Assembly: GCF_000185905.1 (NCBI RefSeq)
Contig: NC_014923.1
Location: 1,612,001-1,676,000 of the forward strand
Origin: Mesorhizobium ciceri biovar biserrulae WSM1271
GTDB lineage: Bacteria; Pseudomonadota; Alphaproteobacteria; Rhizobiales; Rhizobiaceae
DNA: 64,000 bases
Direction: 5' to 3'
Position 1 is the stretch's first letter, and each line of letters starts with the position of its first letter. Positions 1 to 9,645 of the stretch are shown here, piece after piece. A program made the position numbers and the translations under genes. The notes under the pieces were generated by a model that saw only the letters and a list, made by a program, of their open reading frames with translations, made no database searches and was not told the origin of the DNA.

Positions 1-2179
1 CGAGGCCCTTCTTCAGCTGTTCGAGGTCGCTCTGCAACTGGCCCTGGCCCTGCTGCAGCTGTTTCAGCGCATCGGCGAACTCCTGGGGCGTCATCGGCTT
101 TTGTCGGGCGAGCGGATCGCGGTCTTCGCCGACGCCGGGTCTGTCCTCATCCTGGCCGCCTTCGCCGAGCTGCTCGTCACGGTTCTGCCCGCGCTGGCGC
201 TCGCCGCGCTGCATCTGATCCATGCGGAAGGTGTCGTTCATCATCTCCTGCTGACGGCGCAGGATCTCGCCCAGCTTGTCCATCTGCTGGCGCATCTCGC
301 TGTCCTGCTGGCCGCCTTGCTGCTGCCGGCCGGCCTGCAGATTGTTCATCATGTCCTGCAGTTGCGACAGCAATTGCTGGGCCTTGTCGCGATCACCGGA
401 CTTCGCCAGGTTCTCGATCTGGTCCATCATGCGATCGATGTCGCTCTGGCGCAGTTCCTGGCCATTCTGCTGCATCTGCGGGGCGTTGGGATTTTGCTTG
501 GCGCGCTCCGCGAATTCCTGCAGGAACTGGTTCATCGCCTCGCGCAGTTCCTTCATCGCCTTTTCGATTTCAGCGTCGCTGGCGCCATTCTTGATGGCGT
601 CCTGCAGCGCCTGTTGCGCCTGGCGCAGCCGCTTTTCGGCGGCCGAAAGATTGCCTTCCTCGATGCCGAGCGCGATTTCCCAGAGATAGGAGACCTCGCT
701 GCGCAATTGATCGTCGCTGTCGGCCATCTTCAGCCGGGTGCGGGCGCTCATGATGGCGAGGTAATGGGACATGTTGTCGAAGGTGTCTTCCGGCCGCAGC
801 GTGATGGCGTCCATCAGGTCTAGCACGCGCGGCTTGGCGTTGGCGTCGAGCGCCAGCAGGCGGCGCTGTTCGATCACGGCGCGTGCCAGCGGATTGGCGA
901 AAGGCCGCTCCGGCATCAGCAGCGTCTTGGTTTCGCTGGATGCGGTGTGCCCGGCATCGTCGGTGGCGACCAGCGTCAGCTTGATGCTGCTGCCGGCCCA
1001 GACATGCTCGGTCAGGTCCTTCGAGGTCCTGGCGGCGTTCGACTTGCCGCCGCGGCGCGGCAGCGTCAGCGGCATTTCAGGTGCACCGTACAGTGGACGC
1101 GCATTCGGCGCCTGCGGATCGGCAAGCGCGAACACCGCCTTGGCGGTGGCGGCGCCATAGTCGTCGTCGATCTGGTAGTTGAGCTCGAAGGCGCCGTTGG
1201 CGGCGCGCTTGGGCTCGCCGACGAAGCGGATCTGCGGCGGCTTGTCCGGTACGACCGCGAAGGCCCAGCGGCCGAGCTGGTCCTCGCCCGACGTCAGCGT
1301 CAGCGTGCCGTCGCCGGTCAGCTTGCTGGTGAACTGGCGCACCTTGGACGGCGTCGCCGGGCTTGCAGCCGGCTTGGCGGCGGCCTGCGGCGCAGCCGGG
1401 TCGATGGCGCGGGAATTGCCATTCTTGTCGGCGTAGCCGAGCGTTTCCTCGCCTGAGCCGCCCGTCACGCGCAGCGAAACGTCACTGCCTTCGGGAACCG
1501 TAAAGGTCGGGATGGCCTGGTTGGCGTCGGCGGTCAGGAAGATCGGCGGCTTGCCGGTGTAGGACGGCGGCGTCACCCAGGCGTCGATGCGCGGCGGCAC
1601 GATATCGCGCGCGCCATGGGCATTGAAGCCGTCGCTGATCCTGCCGCCCGTCGGCCCGAAGGAGAAGGCGAAGGCGGTAACGAGCAAAAGTGCCGCTACC
1701 GCGCGCAGGGCCCAAGGGTCGCGCTCCGGCACGCGCGTGCGCGGCAGGTCGGCGCCGAGGTTGTCGAGCTTTCCGGCCATGCGCTTCTGGTGTTCGCGCC
1801 ATAGCGCCTGCGAGAAGCTGCTTTCCCGGCCGCTTGGCCGGTCGGTCTGCACCAGCACCGGGCTGTGCAACAGTTGATTGGCTGCCTCGATGCGGCGGTC
1901 GATTTCGCCGGCGCCCGGCAGGCGGAAGAAACGCAGGGGATAAAGCGCGGCCAGTGCTGCTATGGCAAAGGCAGCGACCAGGCCGATGCGCGCCATATCC
2001 GGCAGCCGGGAGAATAGCCCGAGCCAGGAGATGCTGAGGAACAGGCTGGCAACGATGACGAGGGGAAGCAGCAACGGCCAGCCGCGCTCGACCACCATCG
2101 AGACCCGCGTGGCCAGCCTGCTCAAAGCCAGCCGCCCGGCGAGGCCGCGATCGCTGCTGAAGGTGGGTCGTTGCGTCAT
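1..2179 (-). CDS. TIGR02302 family (DUF4175-like) membrane protein, 3' end outside the window
   Basis: The reading frame is open from the ATG at 2179 to the window edge, about 726 residues, so the C-terminus is missing. The N-terminus has hydrophobic segments near residues 25-45 and 55-75 and another near 135-150. A large soluble part follows. The distal part is rich in Gln, Met and Asp/Glu (QQ, MM and DRMMDQ-type runs), which is characteristic of the TIGR02302 family in Rhizobiales. The biochemical role of the family is unknown; topology suggests an inner-membrane protein with a large exposed domain. It lies upstream of lysA in the same orientation, as in many Rhizobiales. The start codon is followed by MTQRPTFSS. 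The family call is from general recognition. Confidence 0.8.
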   Translation of the reverse strand, partial: MTQRPTFSSDRGLAGRLALSRLATRVSMVVERGWPLLLPLVIVASLFLSISWLGLFSRLPDMARIGLVAAFAIAALAALYPLRFFRLPGAGEIDRRIEAANQLLHSPVLVQTDRPSGRESSFSQALWREHQKRMAGKLDNLGADLPRTRVPERDPWALRAVAALLLVTAFAFSFGPTGGRISDGFNAHGARDIVPPRIDAWVTPPSYTGKPPIFLTADANQAIPTFTVPEGSDVSLRVTGGSGEETLGYADKNGNSRAIDPAAPQAAAKPAASPATPSKVRQFTSKLTGDGTLTLTSGEDQLGRWAFAVVPDKPPQIRFVGEPKRAANGAFELNYQIDDDYGAATAKAVFALADPQAPNARPLYGAPEMPLTLPRRGGKSNAARTSKDLTEHVWAGSSIKLTLVATDDAGHTASSETKTLLMPERPFANPLARAVIEQRRLLALDANAKPRVLDLMDAITLRPEDTFDNMSHYLAIMSARTRLKMADSDDQLRSEVSYLWEIALGIEEGNLSAAEKRLRQAQQALQDAIKNGASDAEIEKAMKELREAMNQFLQEFAERAKQNPNAPQMQQNGQELRQSDIDRMMDQIENLAKSGDRDKAQQLLSQLQDMMNNLQAGRQQQGGQQDSEMRQQMDKLGEILRRQQEMMNDTFRMDQMQRGERQRGQNRDEQLGEGGQDEDRPGVGEDRDPLARQKPMTPQEFADALKQLQQGQGQLQSDLEQLKKGL

Positions 2180-2235
2180 CGGCCCTTCCTTGAGCCTATG
2201 GCATCCCGAAACCGGGATGCGGCCCTATCCCTTTG

Positions 2236-2279
2236 AGCATGATCTGTTCCGAAGGGATTCCATGTTTCGGGATCATGCT
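2236..2279. repeat. Palindromic rhizobial intergenic repeat (RIME-like)
   Basis: An interrupted palindrome lies between the TIGR02302 gene and the dehydratase. Outer arms agcatgatc (2236-2244) and gatcatgct (2271-2279) pair perfectly, and inner arms ccgaa (2249-2253) and ttcgg (2266-2270) extend the stem. The block at 54973-55018 has the same layout (gcatgatc then ttccgaa, then ttcgg, then catgc). Short palindromes of this kind are dispersed in rhizobial genomes (RIME-type elements). The family assignment is by resemblance. Confidence 0.6.
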
Positions 2280-2415
2280 GTGGAGCGGGCAGATAGCCCG
2301 ACGCCTCACGACTCAAAGAATACCAGCAAACACGGCAAAGGCGAGGCGGTTCGAAAAAACGTGAAGTGGACCGTTATAGTTCCATCCTGCATCGCCTTAG
2401 AAGGCAGCAGGCCCT

Positions 2416-3357
2416 TTAGAAGGTAGCGGGGTCTGCATTCGCCCCGCAGACCAGCACGGCGATCCGTTCGCCCTGCGCCGGCGCATAGCGGCCCGACAGG
2501 ATTGCGGCAAAGGCGGCCGCACCTCCCGGCTCGGAGATGATGCGGGTTCGGTTCCACAGCGCCTTCTGCGCGGCGATGATGTCGTCGTCGCTGACCAAGA
2601 TCGAGCGTTCGACATAGGCCTCGGCGATCGGGAACATCATTTCGCCGACGCGCTTTGGCGCCAGCGAATCGGCGGCGATGCCCTCGGCCGGCGCATCGAC
2701 GGGGTGTCCGGCCTCGAAGGCGCGATGCAGCGTCGGCGCTCCTTCCGGCTCGACGGCGATGATGCGGATGCGGCCCGCGAACCAGGCAGCGATGCCGCCG
2801 ATCAGGCCGCCGCCGCCGACAGCGACCAGCAGCGTGTCGATCCGAGGCAAATCGGCCTCGATTTCGAGCCCAAGCGTGCCCTGGCCGACCAACGTTTCCT
2901 CCTGGTTGAAGGCGTGAATCTGCAAGGCGCCGGTCTCCTCGGCGAACCGTTCGCTGGCGGCCAGCGCTTCGGCATAGCGGGCGCCGCCGACGATCAGCTC
3001 GGCGCCATAGGAGCGGATCCGTTCCAGCTTGGCCGCCGGGCTCACTTCGGGAACGAAGATGGTCGCCTTGTGGCCAAGCCGCATGGCGGCATAGGCGACG
3101 GCCGCGCCATGGTTGCCGCCCGATGCTGCGACGACACCGGCCTTTGGGACCGCACGCTCCAGCAGGTTGGTGAAGGCGCCGCGCGCCTTGAACGAGCCGG
3201 AATGCTGCAGGCATTCGAGCTTCAGGTCGACGGCCAGCGGCTGCCGATCGAAGTCGGCCATGTCGACGCGCAGCACCGGCGTGTGCCTGATATAGGGGCG
3301 GATGCGCGGTTCCATCGCGGCAATGCGCTCGCGTGTGACGGTGATGCCGTTCGTCAT
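2416..3357 (-). CDS. Threonine/serine dehydratase, PLP-dependent fold type II
   Basis: This 313-residue protein is a tryptophan-synthase-beta-like PLP enzyme that should deaminate L-threonine or L-serine to a 2-oxo acid and ammonia in the cytoplasm. The PLP lysine is in SGSFKARG (Lys57), the substrate loop is ASGGNHG and the phosphate-binding glycine loop is VGGGGLIGG. It lacks the C-terminal ACT regulatory domain of biosynthetic IlvA, so it is catabolic or a broad hydroxy-amino-acid ammonia-lyase (serine, threonine or hydroxyaspartate). It precedes lysA on the same strand after a gap of about 40 nt in genome coordinates. Substrate preference cannot be read from sequence. Confidence 0.88.
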   Translation of the reverse strand: MTNGITVTRERIAAMEPRIRPYIRHTPVLRVDMADFDRQPLAVDLKLECLQHSGSFKARGAFTNLLERAVPKAGVVAASGGNHGAAVAYAAMRLGHKATIFVPEVSPAAKLERIRSYGAELIVGGARYAEALAASERFAEETGALQIHAFNQEETLVGQGTLGLEIEADLPRIDTLLVAVGGGGLIGGIAAWFAGRIRIIAVEPEGAPTLHRAFEAGHPVDAPAEGIAADSLAPKRVGEMMFPIAEAYVERSILVSDDDIIAAQKALWNRTRIISEPGGAAAFAAILSGRYAPAQGERIAVLVCGANADPATF

Positions 3358-3396
3358 GATTGCTCCCTGTGACGGGTCGGTGTGTTTCCGGCGCTT

Positions 3397-4665
3397 CTAT
3401 GCAAGCCAGTCGGGCACGGAATCCAGCCCGATCAGGTCGTCATAGGTCAGGCGTGGGCGCACGACGTGGAACCGGTCGCCGTCGACCAGCACTTCCGGAA
3501 CCAGCAAGCGGGTGTTGTAGGTACCGGCCTGCACCGCGCCATAGGCGCCCGCGGTGGAGACGGCAATCAGGTCGCCGGCCTTCAGCCTGGGCAGATCGCG
3601 GTCCAGGCCGATATAATCGCCGGTCTCGCAGACCGGGCCGACGACGTCGACCATCATGCGCGGCGTGTCCGCCGGCGGCTGCACGACCGGACGGATATCG
3701 TGGAAGGCATCGTAGAGCGTCGGCCGGATGAGATCGTTCATGGCGGCGTCGACGACGAGGAAGTTCTTGGCGTCGCCTTCCTTTACGAAGATCACTTCCG
3801 AGACGAGGATACCGGCATTGCCTACGATCAGCCGGCCCGGCTCGAACATCACCTTCAGCCCGAGCTTGGTGACATGCTTCCTGACGATCTGGGCATAGGC
3901 ATCGGGCAGCGGCGGCGGGTTGTTGTCGACGCGATAGGGGATGCCGAGGCCGCCGCCGAGGTCGATATGCTCGATGGCATGGCCGTCCGCCCGCAGCGCG
4001 CCGACCAGATCGACAAGCAGGGCGAAGGCGTCGTCGAAGGGCTGCAGCTCCGTGATCTGGCTGCCGATATGGGTGTCGATGCCGGTGATCCTGATGCCGG
4101 GAAGCGTTGCCGCGCGGGCATAGACCTGCCGCGCCCGCTGCCACGGGATGCCGAATTTGTTCTCGGCCTTGCCGGTGGAGATCTTCTTGTGGGTCCTGGC
4201 GTCGACATCGGGATTGATGCGCAGCGAGATCGGCGCCACCTTGCCAAGGGCAACGGCTCGCGCCGACAACAGCTCAAGTTCAGGCTCGGACTCGACGTTG
4301 AAGCAGAGAATGCCGGCGGCAAGGGCAAAGTCCATTTCGCGCGCAGTCTTGCCGACGCCCGAAAACAGGATCTTGCCGGCCGGAATGCCGGCGGCCAGCG
4401 CCCGGCGCAATTCACCTTCCGAAACCACGTCGGCGCCGGCGCCGAGCTTCGCCAGCGTCCGCAGGACGGCCTGGTTGGAATTGGCCTTCATGGCGTAGCA
4501 GACCAGCGTGTCGAGCCCGGCAAAGGACTGGGCAAACACCCGGTAGTGCCTGGTCAGGGTGGCCGTCGAGTAGCAGTAGAATGGCGTGCCGACCTGTGCG
4601 GCGATATCTGGTATCGCCACGTCCTCGGCATGGAGCACGCCGTCGCGGTAGTCGAAATGGTTCAC
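3397..4665 (-). CDS. lysA: Diaminopimelate decarboxylase
   Basis: This 422-residue cytoplasmic enzyme decarboxylates meso-diaminopimelate to L-lysine, the last step of lysine synthesis. It is a fold-type III PLP enzyme: the PLP lysine is in YAMKAN (Lys60), glycine-rich phosphate-binding segments (GGGLGIP) follow, and the C-terminal catalytic motif CETGDYIG is present. Length matches the family. A small lipoprotein gene lies just upstream, an arrangement common in Proteobacteria. The gene probably shares a transcript with that lipoprotein and argH. Confidence 0.96.
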   Translation of the reverse strand: MNHFDYRDGVLHAEDVAIPDIAAQVGTPFYCYSTATLTRHYRVFAQSFAGLDTLVCYAMKANSNQAVLRTLAKLGAGADVVSEGELRRALAAGIPAGKILFSGVGKTAREMDFALAAGILCFNVESEPELELLSARAVALGKVAPISLRINPDVDARTHKKISTGKAENKFGIPWQRARQVYARAATLPGIRITGIDTHIGSQITELQPFDDAFALLVDLVGALRADGHAIEHIDLGGGLGIPYRVDNNPPPLPDAYAQIVRKHVTKLGLKVMFEPGRLIVGNAGILVSEVIFVKEGDAKNFLVVDAAMNDLIRPTLYDAFHDIRPVVQPPADTPRMMVDVVGPVCETGDYIGLDRDLPRLKAGDLIAVSTAGAYGAVQAGTYNTRLLVPEVLVDGDRFHVVRPRLTYDDLIGLDSVPDWLA

Positions 4666-4727
4666 GGGAGTGATTCCGGAAGTTGCGGCAAGATGAGATC
4701 GGGTTGGAAGGCCCCGCTCTCGTCGGC

Positions 4728-4934
4728 CTAGATCAGCGGGTCGAGGATGAACTTCTTGTCCTTGACCGGTTTTTCCGGCTCCGGCGGCACGGGCTGATGG
4801 GCCTTCGAGGCATCCTTGCGCGCCTGCACGGCCGCCTCATAGGGCGTGTCGAGACCGCCCCTCCTGCCGCAGGCCGAGACGGCCGCGATCGCCACCAGCA
4901 GCGTCAGCGTCACCAAAATCCTGCTTCCGGTCAT
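4728..4934 (-). CDS. Small LptM-like lipoprotein upstream of lysA
   Basis: This 68-residue protein starts with a lipoprotein signal peptide: a hydrophobic stretch (VTLTLLVAIAAV) and a lipobox ending SAC with Cys at residue 22. The mature part starts CGRRGGLDTPYEAA, matching the LptM/YifL small-lipoprotein pattern (C-G-x-K/R-G-x-L). In enterobacteria LptM assists the LPS translocon LptD; the same role here is an inference. It sits between argH and lysA on the same strand, the conserved location for this family. Confidence 0.85.
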   Translation of the reverse strand: MTGSRILVTLTLLVAIAAVSACGRRGGLDTPYEAAVQARKDASKAHQPVPPEPEKPVKDKKFILDPLI

Positions 4935-5002
4935 CGATCCATCCGTCCGAAACGTTTGTCAGCCGCCGCTTTTAGCCGAGTTCTCGGCGCATTGCACCCC
5001 GA

Positions 5003-5085
5003 GATATTGCTCGTCGCAATATCTGGCGCAACGTCCGGATATTGCTGGTCGCATGTCCGGGATATTGCTGGCGCAACATCCGGCA
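5003..5085. repeat. Imperfect tandem repeat at the argH 3' end
   Basis: Three imperfect copies of a roughly 24-35 nt unit start with gatattgct (at 5003, 5038 and 5061) and continue g-t/c-cgca-a-tccgg. The first copy holds a perfect 8-bp hairpin, gatattgc (5003-5010) and gcaatatc (5016-5023), with a 5-nt loop. The array ends next to the argH stop codon at 5086. It may act as a termination or RNA-processing signal between argH and the lipoprotein gene; no poly-T tract is obvious. Confidence 0.6.
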
Positions 5086-6486
5086 TTACGCTTTCGCCAG
5101 TCGCTTTTTCCAGGCGCGGATCTGCTTCCTCACTTCCGACGGCGCGGTGCCGCCGAAACTGGTGCGGCTCTTGACCGAGTTCTGCACCGCCAGCACTGAG
5201 AATATGTCGGCCGTGATGCCGGGATCGATCGACTGCAAATCCTCCAGCGAAAGCTTCTCCAGCCCCACCTTCTTGTCTTCGGCCAGCGCCACCGCCCGGC
5301 CGGTGACATGATGCGCCTCTCGGAACGGCAGGCCGAGCGTGCGCACCAGCCAGTCGGCAAGGTCGGTTGCTGTCGCGTGGCCGGAGCCGGCGGCCTTCTT
5401 CATCGCGGCTGCGTTGACCGTCATGTCCGAGACCATGCCGGTCATCGCCGCCAGCATCAGGTCGAGCGTCTCGGCGGCGTCGAATACCGATTCCTTATCT
5501 TCCTGCATGTCCTTGCCATAGGTCAAAGGCATGCCCTTCATCACCGTCAGCAGGCCGACCAGATGGCCGGTGACGCGGCCGGTCTTGCCGCGCACCAGTT
5601 CGGCGGCATCGGGATTCTTCTTCTGCGGCATGATCGACGAGCCGGTGGAAAACGAGTCCGACAGCCTGACGAAGCCGAATTGCGGCGTCGACCAGATGAT
5701 GATCTCTTCGGCCAGCCGCGACAGATGCGTGGCGCAGATCGCGGCCATGGCAAGGAACTCGAGCGCGAAATCGCGATCCGAGACGCTGTCGAGCGAATTG
5801 CGCATCGGCTCGCGGAAGCCGAGCCCCTTGGCGGTCCGGTGGCGGTCGATCGGGAAGCTGGTGCCGGCAAGTGCGGCGGCACCGAGCGGGCTTTCGTCCA
5901 TGCGTTCGATCGCATCGCGGACACGCGACAGGTCGCGCGAAAACATCTCGACATAGGCCATGCAGTGATGGCCGAAGGTCACCGGCTGGGCCGCCTGCAT
6001 ATGGGTGAAGCCCGGCATCACGGTCGCCGCATGCTCCTCGGCCCGCTCCAGCAACGCCCTGATCAGCCCCTTCAACGCCTCGGCGACGCGAAAGCACTCG
6101 TCCTTGACCCAGAGCCGCAAATCGACCGCGACCTGGTCATTACGCGAGCGGGCGGTGTGCAGCCGGCCGGCGGCCGGGCCGATCAGATCGGCAAGCCGCG
6201 CCTCGATGTTCATGTGGATGTCTTCGAGCCGCGTCGAGAACTCGAAGCTGCCGGCCTCGATCTCTCTCAGGATCGTGTTCAGCCCGTCAGCGATTTTTTC
6301 TTGATCGGCCGCCGAAATAATGCCCGTTTGCGCCAGCATCTCGCTATGGGCGATCGAGCCTTTGATGTCCTGCGCATAGAGTTTGCGGTCGAAGGAGATA
6401 GACGCGTTGATCGCTTCCATGATCGCGGCCGGACCCGAGGCAAAACGTCCGCCCCACATCTGGTTGCTGGTTTTCTTGTCGCTCAT
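5086..6486 (-). CDS. argH: Argininosuccinate lyase
   Basis: This 466-residue cytoplasmic enzyme splits argininosuccinate into arginine and fumarate, the last step of arginine synthesis. It belongs to the fumarase/aspartase superfamily; the signature [12 protein letters not shown] is intact near residue 280, and the N-terminal SNQMWGGRF motif is typical of ArgH. Length is normal. It is divergent from tlpA with only 35 bp between the starts (11 bp if the upstream tlpA GTG is used), so the two promoters must overlap the neighbouring coding ends. Confidence 0.97.
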   Translation of the reverse strand: MSDKKTSNQMWGGRFASGPAAIMEAINASISFDRKLYAQDIKGSIAHSEMLAQTGIISAADQEKIADGLNTILREIEAGSFEFSTRLEDIHMNIEARLADLIGPAAGRLHTARSRNDQVAVDLRLWVKDECFRVAEALKGLIRALLERAEEHAATVMPGFTHMQAAQPVTFGHHCMAYVEMFSRDLSRVRDAIERMDESPLGAAALAGTSFPIDRHRTAKGLGFREPMRNSLDSVSDRDFALEFLAMAAICATHLSRLAEEIIIWSTPQFGFVRLSDSFSTGSSIMPQKKNPDAAELVRGKTGRVTGHLVGLLTVMKGMPLTYGKDMQEDKESVFDAAETLDLMLAAMTGMVSDMTVNAAAMKKAAGSGHATATDLADWLVRTLGLPFREAHHVTGRAVALAEDKKVGLEKLSLEDLQSIDPGITADIFSVLAVQNSVKSRTSFGGTAPSEVRKQIRAWKKRLAKA

Positions 6487-6521
6487 GGCTATAACCCGTG
6501 CTTCGGAGCAGTTTTGAGAAA

Positions 6522-7211
6522 ATGGCAGACGGTAGTAGATTCTTCCCGGCCCCGCGCCTGATCCTCGCCGCCTTGGTGGCGGGCGCGCTGGCGGGCGCGG
6601 TCGCGGTATATGTCAGCGAGAGCCGGTCTGGCAACAATGCACCGGCACAAGCTGCCGTGGGTGAGAGGAAGGACGACGTAGCCTGCGCGGCCAAGAGCGA
6701 CCGCGCCAAGAAGGTCGCGGCTTCGGCCACCGGTGAGGTCGCGGCACTTTTGCCCGCCGATCCGCCACAATCCCTGAAGAGCCTTGCCTTCAACGGCCCG
6801 GACGGCAAGCCGATGACGCTTGCCGATCATGCCGGCAAGACGGTGCTGCTCAATCTGTGGGCGACATGGTGCGCGCCGTGCCGTGCCGAAATGCCGGCGC
6901 TCGATGCGCTGCAGAAGGAAAAGGGCAGCGACGCCTTTCAAGTGATCGCCGTCAATGTCGATGCCGGCGACGATGTGAAGCCGAAGAAGTTCCTCAGCGA
7001 TACCGGCGTCGCGACGCTTGGCTATTACCGGGATTCGACGATGGCGCTGTTCAACGACCTCAAGAAGCGCGGCCTGGCGCTAGGCCTTCCTGTCACCATG
7101 CTGGTCGACGGCGAGGGCTGCCTGATCGCCCATATGAACGGCCCGGCCGAATGGTCGGGGCCGGACGCCAGGCGGCTGGTCGAGACGGCACTCAAGCCCG
7201 AGAGCCTCTAG
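6522..7211 (+). CDS. tlpA: TlpA-family membrane-anchored thiol:disulfide oxidoreductase
   Basis: This 229-residue protein has an N-terminal membrane anchor (residues 13-31) and a periplasmic thioredoxin-like domain with redox motif WCAPC (residues 116-120). TlpA proteins keep periplasmic thiols reduced, notably for cytochrome oxidase copper-centre maturation; that role is from family knowledge. I chose the ATG at 6522; an in-frame GTG at 6498 would add eight residues. It is divergent from argH. Its gene ends one base before the stop of the convergent MHYT protein gene. The linker has a run rich in Ala and Lys before the domain begins near residue 85. Confidence 0.9.
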   Translation: MADGSRFFPAPRLILAALVAGALAGAVAVYVSESRSGNNAPAQAAVGERKDDVACAAKSDRAKKVAASATGEVAALLPADPPQSLKSLAFNGPDGKPMTLADHAGKTVLLNLWATWCAPCRAEMPALDALQKEKGSDAFQVIAVNVDAGDDVKPKKFLSDTGVATLGYYRDSTMALFNDLKKRGLALGLPVTMLVDGEGCLIAHMNGPAEWSGPDARRLVETALKPESL

Positions 7212-7212
7212 T

Positions 7213-9645
7213 CTAGCGTGTGGCTAGCGCAGGTGCCGGTGCGAAGGCCAGAACGCTTCTGTCGCGCAAGGTAGCGGGTTTGCTGCCGACAGCGGGTGCG
7301 ACGACACCGGTCAGCTCGCCGAATTCTTCGATGAGAGCTGGCCTGCCGATATAATAGCCCTGGCCGATCTCGCAGGCTTCGGCGTCCAGGAATTTCAGTT
7401 CGCCGAGCGTCTCGACCCCCTCCGCCAGAACCGGCAGGCCGAGACCACGTCCAAGTCCCAGGACGGCGCGCACGATCGCCGCGACCTGGCCGTTCTTGTC
7501 GACCGACTTGATGAAGGAGCCATCGATCTTGATCTTGTCGAAGGGGAAGGCGCGGAGGTTGGAGAGCGAGGAATAGCCGGTTCCAAAATCGTCCATGGCC
7601 ACGCGCACGCCCAGCGCCTTGACCTGCCGCAAGGTGGCCAGCGCCCGCGGCATGTCCTTGACAAGCGCCGTCTCGGTGATCTCAAGCTCGAGCCTGCCGG
7701 GCGCCAGGCCGGAATTCAGCAATGTTTCGTGGACCTTGCGGCTGAAATTCGTGTTGTGGAGCTGCACCGCCGAAACGTTGACGGCCACTGTCAGCGGATT
7801 TTCCCAGCGGGCGGCTTCCTCGCAGGCAGCCGTCAGCACCCATTCGCCAATCTGGCCAATGGCGCCGCTGTCTTCGGCCACCGGGATGAATATGGCCGGC
7901 GACACGTCGCCGCGCGTCGGATGCCGCCAGCGGACCAACGCTTCGAAGCCGACCATCTTTCCGCTGCTGATCTCTTTCTGCGGCTGGTAGACGAGATAGA
8001 ACTCCTGGCGTGCGACCGCCTGGCGCAGTTCGTGCTCCATGACGCGCTTGTCGCGGGCCTCGGCCCCCATCGATGCTTCGAAATAACGGTAAGTGTCCTT
8101 GCCTTCGGTCTTGGCCCGGTAGAGTGCCGTATCGGCGTGGCTTATCAGGCTGGCCTGGTTTTCGGCATCCGACGGATACAGCGCAATGCCGATGCTTGCC
8201 GACACAAGGCCGCCGCCGACCGAGAGCCGGTTTTCCTCGCGCATGGCGGTCAGCACGGCGTTGGCGATACGGCCCGCCTCCAACGGGTCGGCCAGGTTCG
8301 GCGCGATGATGGCGAACTCATCGCCGCCCAGCCGCGCCACCATCTGCCCTGGACGAAGGATACCGGTCGCGCACTGCGCAACCTTCTGCAGCATGGCGTC
8401 GCCTGCGCCGTGCCCATACAGGTCGTTGACCTCCTTGAACCGATCGAGATCAAGCAGCAGAAGCGCAAGCTGGCCGCCTTTCCTGGTCCGGACCATCGCA
8501 GCGATTTCCGTCTCCAGCCGGCCGGAAAAGCTGCGGCGATTGGCCAGTCCGGTCAAGGGATCGAAACGGGCAAGCCGCAGGATCTCCTGTTCCGCCTTCT
8601 TGCGCTCGCGAATGTCGCGGACCGCGACCACGTTGTGCGGTTTGCCACAGTAGTCGATGCTCCTGGCGATCAGCTCGACAGGAATGCTCGTGCCATCGCG
8701 ACCGCTCAATTCGGCCTCCTGCGGCTGTTCGCCGAAGCCCGACACATCGGATCCGAAGAGATCGCCAAGCTGCATTCCGTTCAGGGTCGCTGTTGCTATG
8801 CCCGTCAGTGCCGCAATGCTGTCATTGGCACTGATGATGCGGTTGCCGTCGCAGACGATCAGCCCCTCCACGGCGGCATTGGCCAGGCCGTGCATGCGGT
8901 CGACCTCGAGCTTCTGGCGACGGAAGCGCAAATCGATCCACAGCGCCGATGCCGACAGAACCAGGATCACCAGTGTGGCGGCGGCGGCGGCGAAAGCCTG
9001 CGAGGTCGGCTCGATCGTGTATTCGGATATGACGATCGAGGGATCGGGGAAGATCGAGACGGCACCCATACCGATGAAATGCAGGATGCAGATCGCCAGC
9101 GTCAGCAGCACCGCGCCGCCGGATGTCGCCTTCAAGGAGGGGCGGCGCTGCACGACACGCAGCGCCAGCGCCGCGAGCGTTACGCCGGCCAGCAGGGAAA
9201 CGGCGACAAGCAAGAGGTTCCACTCGATACGGCCCTGAACCTCGAACGCCGCCATGCCGATGTAGTGCATGGCTGCGATACCGCCGCCCAGCACGGCGCC
9301 GCCGACGAGATGATAGTCGAACTCATCCCGCAAGGTGGCGATCCACATGCCGGCTGCCGTCAAAGTGACCGAAGCAGCGAGCGAAAGCACGGAGAGTGCC
9401 GGATCATAAGCACTGGGTATGCCCGGTGTGAATGCGAGCATGGCGATGAAGTGCGTTGCCCAGATGCCAAAGCCGGTCGAAGTGGCCGCGATCATCAGCC
9501 AGGCAAGCCGGTTCCGATCTGTGGAACGGCTTATGTGCTGAAGCAGGTTGACAGCAGAGAAGCAGGAAATTCCGCAGATCAGCGCGGCGAGTGCGACCAG
9601 TCTCAGATCATGTTCGTTGACGATACAATTGTAGACCGTCAGCAT
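7213..9645 (-). CDS. MHYT-PAS-GGDEF-EAL cyclic-di-GMP signalling protein
   Basis: This 810-residue integral membrane protein begins with an MHYT sensor of about seven helices. Its motif appears three times (ATHFIAM, AMHYIGM, LHFIGMG), and the conserved His/Met residues may bind copper and sense a diatomic gas. A PAS-like segment (about 250-350) is followed by a GGDEF domain with intact GGDEF and an EAL domain with EALVRW, EITE, DDFGTGYSS, KIDGSF and EGVET. Both catalytic sites look complete, so it could make and degrade c-di-GMP. No operon partner is visible: tlpA converges on it and the ugp operon is divergent. Confidence 0.94.
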   Translation of the reverse strand: MLTVYNCIVNEHDLRLVALAALICGISCFSAVNLLQHISRSTDRNRLAWLMIAATSTGFGIWATHFIAMLAFTPGIPSAYDPALSVLSLAASVTLTAAGMWIATLRDEFDYHLVGGAVLGGGIAAMHYIGMAAFEVQGRIEWNLLLVAVSLLAGVTLAALALRVVQRRPSLKATSGGAVLLTLAICILHFIGMGAVSIFPDPSIVISEYTIEPTSQAFAAAAATLVILVLSASALWIDLRFRRQKLEVDRMHGLANAAVEGLIVCDGNRIISANDSIAALTGIATATLNGMQLGDLFGSDVSGFGEQPQEAELSGRDGTSIPVELIARSIDYCGKPHNVVAVRDIRERKKAEQEILRLARFDPLTGLANRRSFSGRLETEIAAMVRTRKGGQLALLLLDLDRFKEVNDLYGHGAGDAMLQKVAQCATGILRPGQMVARLGGDEFAIIAPNLADPLEAGRIANAVLTAMREENRLSVGGGLVSASIGIALYPSDAENQASLISHADTALYRAKTEGKDTYRYFEASMGAEARDKRVMEHELRQAVARQEFYLVYQPQKEISSGKMVGFEALVRWRHPTRGDVSPAIFIPVAEDSGAIGQIGEWVLTAACEEAARWENPLTVAVNVSAVQLHNTNFSRKVHETLLNSGLAPGRLELEITETALVKDMPRALATLRQVKALGVRVAMDDFGTGYSSLSNLRAFPFDKIKIDGSFIKSVDKNGQVAAIVRAVLGLGRGLGLPVLAEGVETLGELKFLDAEACEIGQGYYIGRPALIEEFGELTGVVAPAVGSKPATLRDRSVLAFAPAPALATR

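Noticed and set aside
3382..4731. A 449-codon plus-strand frame opposite lysA
   Set aside because: Antisense shadow; lysA motifs and length are unambiguous.
5308..6561. A 417-codon plus-strand frame opposite argH
   Set aside because: Antisense shadow of argH with no domain.
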